Of a stretch of DNA of 5,193 nucleotides, positions 1 through 3,751 are shown one piece after another. The notes beneath the pieces are model-generated. The model was not told the origin of the DNA. It was given only the letters and a program-made list of their open reading frames with translations, and did no database searches. The stretch's first letter is position 1, and each line of letters starts with the position of its first letter. This DNA is from an uncultured Collinsella sp. GTDB lineage: Bacteria; Actinomycetota; Coriobacteriia; Coriobacteriales; Coriobacteriaceae. The DNA lies in assembly GCA_900550355.1 (NCBI GenBank), contig URRT01000130.1:1-5193 (forward strand), in the 5' to 3' direction. Both the position numbers and the translations under genes were made by a program.

Positions 1-445
1 ATGCGGTTGGGTGGAGATCACCTATGGCCTGGAGCGTATCGCCATGTATGCGCAGGGCGTCAACTCGGTCTACGACCTGGTGTGGAGCTACCTGCCCGAC
101 GGCACGCCCATGACCTACGGCGACGTGTTCCTCGAGAACGAGCGCGAGTTCAGTGCCTATAACTTTGAGGTCGCAAACGTCGAGATGATGCGTCAGAAGT
201 TTGACGACTACGAGGCCGAGTGCCATTCCTGCCTGGAGCGAAAGCTGCCGCTGCCGGCATATGACTGTGTCATGAAGTGCAGCCACGCTTTCAACCTGCT
301 CGATGCCCGTGGCGCGCTGTCCGCGGTCGAGCGTGCCAACTACATCCTGCGCGTCCGCGCCGTCGCCAAGGCGTGCTGCGAGGCCTATATGGCCGAGGTC
401 GCCGGAGTCAACGAGAATGCCGACCAGGAAGGCGAGGTGGCGTAA
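1..445 (+). CDS. glyQ: Glycyl-tRNA synthetase alpha subunit, C-terminal part (5' truncated by window edge)
   Basis: This is the alpha subunit of the bacterial alpha2beta2 glycyl-tRNA synthetase, which activates glycine with ATP and carries the class II catalytic core. Only the last 147 residues are present; the reading frame begins at base 2, and the gene continues upstream of the window. A GTG at 11 is internal, because the frame is open to the edge and the preceding residues fit the family. Recognisable family motifs are EITYGLERIAMY, GVNSVYDLVW, TYGDVF, YNFEVANV, LPLPAYD and HAFNLLDARGALS followed by ERANYILRVR, which match the C-terminal half of E. coli GlyQ nearly block for block. The tail after the last helix (GVNENADQEGEVA) is acidic and unlike E. 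coli's. The stop codon TAA lies 3 bases before glyS, so translation of the two subunits is probably coupled. Identification is firm; anything about the N-terminal half is unseen. Confidence 0.97.
   Translation, partial: CGWVEITYGLERIAMYAQGVNSVYDLVWSYLPDGTPMTYGDVFLENEREFSAYNFEVANVEMMRQKFDDYEAECHSCLERKLPLPAYDCVMKCSHAFNLLDARGALSAVERANYILRVRAVAKACCEAYMAEVAGVNENADQEGEVA
434..440 (+). promoter_or_regulatory. Ribosome binding site of glyS, inside the glyQ coding end
   Basis: GAGGTGG lies within the last codons of glyQ, with its GAGG core ending 11 bases before the glyS ATG at 449. It supports that start and fits translational coupling between the subunits. The spacing is a little long, so ribosomes finishing glyQ may do much of the reinitiation. 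Confidence 0.55.
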
Positions 446-450
446 GCCAT
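437..450 (+). other. Small GTAA-loop hairpin spanning the glyQ stop and glyS start
   Basis: Bases 437-441 (GTGGC) can pair with 446-450 (GCCAT), leaving GTAA (442-445) as the loop. The stem is five pairs including one G-U. The glyQ stop codon TAA sits in the loop, and the A and T of the glyS ATG sit in the 3' strand. Pairing is read directly from the sequence; a coupling role is inference, and a stem this short can arise by chance. Confidence 0.35.
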
Positions 451-2545
451 GGCAGACGCTAAGGATTTCCTGTTTGAGATCGGTACGGAGGAAATGCCCT
501 CTGCACCGCTGAATAATGCCGTCAAGCAGCTTGGCACCATGATCGCCAAGGGTCTCGACGAGGCCGGTCTGGCCCACGGCGAGGTCCGCGTGATCTCGAG
601 CCCGCGTCGTCTGGCTGCACTCGTTGCCGACGTCGCCACCGCGACCGATGAGGTTCACGAGGTCAAGCGTGGCCCCGCGGCCAACATTGCCTTCGACGCT
701 GACGGTAACGCCACCAAGGCCGCCCAGGGCTTCGCCCGCAAGTGCGGTGTGGCTGCCGAGGACCTGGTCCGTCGCGAGGACACTGACGGTCGTGAGTATG
801 TGTTCGCCGAGAAGAATATTCCCTCCGCACCGGCTACGCCGATTCTGACCGCTCTGTGCGAGAAGACCATCGCCGGCCTGCAGTGGCCCAACTACCGCAG
901 CCAGCGCTGGGGTCACGAGCATGCGACCTTTGTTCGTCCGGTCCGTTGGATTTGCTGCCTTTTGGGCGAGGACGTTGTGCCCGTGTCGTTTGCCGACGTG
1001 ACGAGCGGCAACACCACGCGCGGTCATCGTGTACTTGGCCCTGGCGACCATGTGGTTGCCAGCCCCGCTGTTTATGAGCAGGTGCTCGAGGACGCCGGCG
1101 TGCTTTCTGCCGAGCGCCGTCGCGAGGCCATCCTCGCCGGTATCGCCGAGGTCGAGGCTGCCCGTCCCGGCTGCCATGTCGATACGCCCAAGAAGGTCTT
1201 TGAGGAGGTCATCAACCTCTGCGAGTGGCCGACGGTGCTCGTTGGTACCTTCGATGAGGAGTTCCTCAAGGTCCCGCACGAGATCATCTGCGAGTCCATG
1301 CTCACCAACCAGCGCTACTTCCCGATCTATGACGGCGAGGGCAAGCTCACGCGTGAGTTCGTGGTCGTCTCCAACAGCAAGCCCGAGAATGCCGAGCGCG
1401 TGATCGACGGCAACGAGCGCGTCGTGCGCGCCCGTCTGGACGACGCCAAGTTCTTCTACGAGGAGGACCTGAAGATTTCCCTTGACGAGTTCCGTGAGCG
1501 TCTGGCCAAGGTTGCCTTCCAGGAGAAGCTCGGTAGCGTGCTCGCCAAGTCCGAGCGCATCGAGCAGCTCGCGCTCGCTATTGCCCGCGAGGCTCATCTG
1601 GGCGCCCACCTTGCCGCCGATGCCGGCCGTGCCGCGCACCTGTGCAAGGCCGACCTGGTGTCCAACGCCGTTGTCGAGTTCACGAGCCAGCAGGGCGTGA
1701 TGGGCGGTTATTACGCGACCGCGATGGGGGAGAACGACGAGGTCGCCCACGCCATTCGCGATCACTATCGTCCCCGCTTTGCCGGTGACGAGCTGCCCGA
1801 GGGCACCGCTGGCTGCATCGTGGCCTGCGCCGACAAGCTCGATACCATCGCCGGTATCTTTGCCATCGGCGAGCCCCCGACCGGCTCTTCGGACCCCTAT
1901 GCGCTGCGTCGTGCCGCTATCGGCATCATCAACATCCTGCGCGACCGCCTGCCGATCGACCCCACGTCGCTTATCGACTTTGCGCTCGAGCTCTATAGTG
2001 AGCAGGGCATTGAGTTTGACGCCGCCGAAGTCGCCCAGCAGGTTCGCGACTTCTTCCATGGCCGCCTGGTGAGCATGGCCCGCGACGAGAAGATCCCGGC
2101 CGACACCGTTGCTGCCGTCTCCGCGGTGCACATCATCGCCCCGTCCGTCTTCTTCGCCCGCTGCGCCGCCCTCGACGAGGCCCGCAAGAACGATGCCGAG
2201 ACCTTTGACAACCTGGCTACGGCCTATGCCCGTGCCGCGCATATCTCCAAGTCCGAGCTGGGCGCGGAGTACGACCGCAGCCTGATGGGCGAGGCCGAGC
2301 TCGCGCTTGCCGATGCTTCCGAGGCTGCTCAGACTGCTGTCGATGCTGCCCTTGCTGCCGAGGACTACCCGGCCGCATTTGCCGCCCTCGCCGCCCTGCG
2401 CGCGCCCATCGACCGTTTCTTCGATGAGGTTATGGTCATGGACAAGGACGAACAGCTCCGCGATAATCGCCTTAAGCTGCTCAACCGCTTCGAGGCCGTT
2501 TTCTCCGGCATCGCCAACATCGGTGAGCTTGCCCGCAAAAAGTAA
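449..2545 (+). CDS. glyS: Glycyl-tRNA synthetase beta subunit
   Basis: This is the beta subunit of alpha2beta2 GlyRS, which supplies tRNA recognition to the GlyQ catalytic subunit in the cytoplasm. It is 698 residues, close to the 689 of E. coli GlyS, so it appears full length. The N-terminus has the family signature FLFEIGTEEMP (residues 7-17) and SPRRLAALV (51-59). PVRW follows at 164-167, and LTNQRYFPIYD at 285-295. The middle has CKADLVSNAVVEFTSQQGVMGG (from residue 399), HYRPRFAGDELP (439-450), DKLDTIAGIFAIG (462-474) and DPYALRRAAIG (482-492), all hallmarks of the HD-like core. The C-terminus is the DALR-type anticodon-binding domain, with FFDEVMVMDKDEQLRDNRL at 657-675. ATG at 449 is chosen because it directly precedes the conserved N-terminal motif, lies 3 bases after the glyQ stop and has an upstream GAGG. 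Codon choice is strongly biased to GAG, GCC, CTC and AAG, as expected of a well-expressed gene. An Ala/Glu-rich stretch at about 613-650 joins the core to the anticodon domain. No damage seen. Confidence 0.98.
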   Translation: MADAKDFLFEIGTEEMPSAPLNNAVKQLGTMIAKGLDEAGLAHGEVRVISSPRRLAALVADVATATDEVHEVKRGPAANIAFDADGNATKAAQGFARKCGVAAEDLVRREDTDGREYVFAEKNIPSAPATPILTALCEKTIAGLQWPNYRSQRWGHEHATFVRPVRWICCLLGEDVVPVSFADVTSGNTTRGHRVLGPGDHVVASPAVYEQVLEDAGVLSAERRREAILAGIAEVEAARPGCHVDTPKKVFEEVINLCEWPTVLVGTFDEEFLKVPHEIICESMLTNQRYFPIYDGEGKLTREFVVVSNSKPENAERVIDGNERVVRARLDDAKFFYEEDLKISLDEFRERLAKVAFQEKLGSVLAKSERIEQLALAIAREAHLGAHLAADAGRAAHLCKADLVSNAVVEFTSQQGVMGGYYATAMGENDEVAHAIRDHYRPRFAGDELPEGTAGCIVACADKLDTIAGIFAIGEPPTGSSDPYALRRAAIGIINILRDRLPIDPTSLIDFALELYSEQGIEFDAAEVAQQVRDFFHGRLVSMARDEKIPADTVAAVSAVHIIAPSVFFARCAALDEARKNDAETFDNLATAYARAAHISKSELGAEYDRSLMGEAELALADASEAAQTAVDAALAAEDYPAAFAALAALRAPIDRFFDEVMVMDKDEQLRDNRLKLLNRFEAVFSGIANIGELARKK

Positions 2546-2552
2546 GCTAGCC

Positions 2553-2566
2553 TGCGCATAAGCGCA
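2553..2566 (+). other. Stem-loop just upstream of the ppsR ribosome binding site
   Basis: TGCGC (2553-2557) pairs perfectly with GCGCA (2562-2566) around an ATAA tetraloop. It fills most of the 34-base gap between glyS and ppsR and abuts the AAAAGGAG ribosome binding site. No T-run follows, so it is not a typical intrinsic terminator. Thirteen of its 14 bases recur at 3722-3735 before ppdK. It may be a leader or mRNA-stability element; function unknown. Confidence 0.5.
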
Positions 2567-2573
2567 AAAGGAG
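2566..2573 (+). promoter_or_regulatory. Ribosome binding site of ppsR
   Basis: AAAAGGAG is a strong Shine-Dalgarno sequence with six bases between it and the ATG at 2580. It fixes the ppsR start and shows the gene can initiate independently of glyS. Its first A also closes the stem-loop at 2553-2566. Confidence 0.85.
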
Positions 2574-2579
2574 CCCCGC

Positions 2580-3455
2580 ATGGATTGCCCGGTCACCGCT
2601 CGTCCCACCGTTATCGTTATCTCCGACTCGCTCGGCGATACCGCTTGTGAGGTGGTGCTTGCGGCGTCCGGGCAATTTGATGAAGGGGCTTTTCGTTTGT
2701 TGCGCCTGCCCAAGGTGACCTCGGTGGAGCAGGTGGAGTCGTTTGTGGGCCCGCGCGTCGATGCCGACCATCGCGATATTGCCGTGTTTCACACCATTGT
2801 CGATCCGGCGCTTCGCGCCCGCGTGCTCGATTACCTGGGCATGCTGCATATCCGTTCGGTCGACCTGATCGGTCCGACGCTCGCCGTGCTATCGTCGCTC
2901 ATCGGTGTGCCGCCCAAAGGCGTCGCGGGCGTGATTCACAGGACCGATGACCGCTATTTCCATCGTATCGAGGCCATGGAATATTTCATTGAGCACGATG
3001 ACGGGCGCGGTTGCGACGATTTGTCGGGTGCCGATATCGTGCTGCTGGGCGTATCGCGCACGTCCAAGACGCCGTTGTCGATGTATCTGGCTTATCAGGG
3101 CTACAAGGTTGCCAATGTTCCGTTGGCCCATGGCATGGAGCCGCCGAAGTCGATTTACGAGGTTGACCCGATGCGCCTGTTCGGCCTGATTTCGACCGTC
3201 GATGTGATTTCTGAAATTCGCGATAGCCGCTTGGGCGATGACTACGCTCGTGCCGTTGCCGGCTCCTATGCCGAGCCCGAGAGCGTGCACAGCGAGCTCG
3301 AGGAAGCCCGTGCGCTCATGAAGCGCCTAGGCTGCTTTGTGGTACGTACCGACGGCAAGGCCATCGAGGAGAGCGCCTCCGAGATCATCAGCCACTTGGA
3401 GGAAATCCAAGAAGCCCGCGCCCGCCGCGCCGCCCGTCGAGCCCAACAAAGCTAG
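2580..3455 (+). CDS. ppsR: Pyruvate,phosphate dikinase regulatory protein (bifunctional kinase / Pi-dependent phosphorylase)
   Basis: This 291-residue cytoplasmic protein belongs to the DUF299 / PPSR family. Members inactivate PPDK (or PEP synthase) by ADP-dependent phosphorylation of the Thr near the catalytic His, and reactivate it by Pi-dependent removal of that phosphate, forming PPi. Residues 9-21 (RPTVIVISDSLGD and the next T) are the conserved N-terminal strand and loop. DDRYFHRIEAMEYFIEHDDG (123-142) is a family signature. The P-loop-like GVSRTSKTP (157-165) is in the TSK form I associate with PPDK partners; PEP-synthase partners usually have SGK. VPLAHGMEPP (180-189) and LFGL (200-203) follow, then a C-terminal helix and a basic tail rich in Arg/Ala (280-290). 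The start is fixed by AAAAGGAG six bases upstream. It lies 34 bases after glyS, probably in the same transcript, and immediately before ppdK, whose product is the expected substrate. Codon choice is less biased than in glyS, with several TTG Leu codons, suggesting lower expression. The symbol ppsR is the usual database name; the substrate assignment rests on the neighbour and the motif form. Confidence 0.95.
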   Translation: MDCPVTARPTVIVISDSLGDTACEVVLAASGQFDEGAFRLLRLPKVTSVEQVESFVGPRVDADHRDIAVFHTIVDPALRARVLDYLGMLHIRSVDLIGPTLAVLSSLIGVPPKGVAGVIHRTDDRYFHRIEAMEYFIEHDDGRGCDDLSGADIVLLGVSRTSKTPLSMYLAYQGYKVANVPLAHGMEPPKSIYEVDPMRLFGLISTVDVISEIRDSRLGDDYARAVAGSYAEPESVHSELEEARALMKRLGCFVVRTDGKAIEESASEIISHLEEIQEARARRAARRAQQS

Positions 3456-3461
3456 CTTATT

Positions 3462-3492
3462 GGGGTAGCTAAAAAGCCCCGTCTAAAAAGAC
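3462..3492 (+). terminator. Possible weak terminator after ppsR
   Basis: GGGG (3462-3465) can pair with CCCC (3477-3480) over an 11-base loop, and GTCT (3481-3484) pairs with AGAC (3489-3492) around four As. The stems are short and no T-run follows on this strand, so at best this is a non-canonical stop. Read-through from glyQS-ppsR into ppdK remains possible. Confidence 0.2.
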
Positions 3493-3516
3493 TAACTAAA
3501 AATAATGCACGATAAT
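3488..3516 (+). promoter_or_regulatory. Candidate upstream ppdK promoter (P1)
   Basis: GATAAT (3511-3516) matches five of six bases of the sigma-70-type -10 box. Seventeen bases upstream is AAGACT (3488-3493), sharing only the central GAC with TTGACA. Transcription would begin near 3523 and give a leader of roughly 230 bases. The setting is AT-rich, which raises the chance of a fortuitous match. Confidence 0.3.
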
Positions 3517-3537
3517 GGTAAAGCGATTTAGCAAATT

Positions 3538-3558
3538 ACTTGCATTTGACCTGCAAGT
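3538..3558. repeat. 21-bp perfect dyad, operator-like
   Basis: ACTTGCA (3538-3544) and its exact reverse complement TGCAAGT (3552-3558) flank a seven-base centre, TTTGACC. The form fits a binding site for a dimeric regulator. It lies downstream of P1 and about 90 bases upstream of P2's -35 position. No regulator can be named from the sequence. Confidence 0.5.
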
Positions 3559-3581
3559 TTATTGAAGTGGTCTCTTCATAA

Positions 3582-3629
3582 GGTAACCACCTTTACCTAC
3601 CGTTTACCGCCAGTTTTAGCACGTTTACC
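3582..3629. repeat. Cluster of TTTACC boxes with an overlapping inverted repeat
   Basis: TTTACC occurs on the + strand at 3592, 3603 and 3624, with start-to-start distances of 11 and 21 bp, so all face the same side of the helix. The last two are part of an identical CGTTTACC. GGTAA (3582-3586) forms an inverted repeat with TTACC (3593-3597), sharing the first box. A further copy in reverse (GGTAAA) sits at 3517-3522. This looks like an activator or repressor site array upstream of P2. Confidence 0.45.
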
Positions 3630-3647
3630 AAACCGCGCATCCTCTGC

Positions 3648-3676
3648 TTAAGCCCGCTCAAAACCCGCCGTATAGT
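3648..3676 (+). promoter_or_regulatory. Candidate proximal ppdK promoter (P2)
   Basis: TATAGT (3671-3676) matches five of six bases of the -10 box. TTAAGC (3648-3653), 17 bases upstream, is a poor -35 match, as expected of an activator-dependent promoter. The first purine at proper distance is A3683, giving a leader of about 69 bases that begins with the hairpin at 3684. I prefer this one over P1. Confidence 0.45.
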
Positions 3677-3683
3677 TCCCTCA

Positions 3684-3704
3684 CGGCCCGCATCTGGCGG
3701 GTCG
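3684..3704 (+). other. GC-rich stem-loop at the predicted 5' end of the ppdK mRNA
   Basis: CGGCCCGC (3684-3691) pairs with GCGGGTCG (3697-3704) over the five-base loop ATCTG, giving eight pairs with one G-U. It starts one base after the inferred transcription start of P2. No T-run follows, so termination is unlikely. 5'-terminal hairpins are known to protect some bacterial mRNAs from decay; that role here is inferred. Confidence 0.5.
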
Positions 3705-3721
3705 ATTCGTTACCACGGTCG

Positions 3722-3735
3722 TGCGCGTAAGCGCA
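3722..3735 (+). other. GTAA-loop stem-loop just upstream of the ppdK ribosome binding site
   Basis: TGCGC (3722-3726) pairs with GCGCA (3731-3735) around GTAA, a GNRA-class tetraloop. The stem can extend to 3720 and 3737 with a G-U pair. It matches the element at 2553-2566 before ppsR at 13 of 14 bases, the only change being A to G at the first loop position. Confidence 0.55.
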
Positions 3736-3738
3736 TGG

Positions 3739-3744
3739 AAGGGG
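3739..3744 (+). promoter_or_regulatory. Ribosome binding site of ppdK
   Basis: AAGGGG, within the purine run GGAAGGGGAAG, lies seven bases before the GTG at 3752. An in-frame TAA at 3728-3730 with no other ATG, GTG or TTG before 3752 makes this GTG the most upstream possible start, and the site supports it. Confidence 0.8.
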
Positions 3745-3751
3745 AAGTATC

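Larger units (their letters stand above)
3456..3751 (+). promoter_or_regulatory. Intergenic control region between ppsR and ppdK
   Basis: This 296-base gap holds no convincing gene. By hand count, 3481-3540 has only about 17 G or C in 60 bases, against strongly GC-rich flanking genes, and GC content then rises towards ppdK. In order it contains a weak hairpin pair after the ppsR stop (3462-3492), a GATAAT box (3511), a 21-bp dyad (3538-3558), an inverted repeat overlapping a run of TTTACC boxes (3582-3629), a TATAGT box (3671), an 8-bp hairpin (3684-3704), a second GTAA-loop hairpin (3722-3735) and the ppdK ribosome binding site. The density of symmetric elements suggests ppdK is separately and tightly transcribed. 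Confidence 0.7.

Noticed and set aside
1029..1403. 124-codon + strand open frame inside glyS
   Set aside because: It is an alternate frame of glyS, very rich in Ser, Arg and Pro as out-of-frame GC-rich translations are. The glyS motifs run through this region uninterrupted.
2553..2566. Intrinsic terminator between glyS and ppsR
   Set aside because: The 5-bp stem is followed by AAAAGGAG, which is a ribosome binding site, not a T-run. A very similar element occurs in the ppdK leader, where termination would make no sense.
2889..3290. 133-codon open frame on the - strand inside ppsR
   Set aside because: It lies fully within a gene with a recognisable family signature and P-loop, and has no recognisable domain of its own. 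It is a codon-bias shadow.
3546..3551. TTGACC as a -35 box
   Set aside because: No -10-like hexamer lies 15 to 19 bases downstream. The match is better explained as the centre of the 21-bp dyad.
3515..3565. 16-codon open frame starting ATG-GTA-AAG in the ppsR-ppdK gap, a possible leader peptide
   Set aside because: There is no Shine-Dalgarno sequence, the ATG overlaps the candidate -10 box of P1 and so would lie upstream of that transcript's start, and the operator-like dyad overlaps it. An 8-codon frame at 3505 fails for the same reasons.
3663..3702. Longer pairing of ACCCGCC (3663-3669) with GGCGGGT (3696-3702)
   Set aside because: It is a real 7-bp inverted repeat, but its left arm lies at or upstream of the -10 box and would not be in a P2 transcript. 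The local hairpin 3684-3704 uses the same right arm with a shorter loop.
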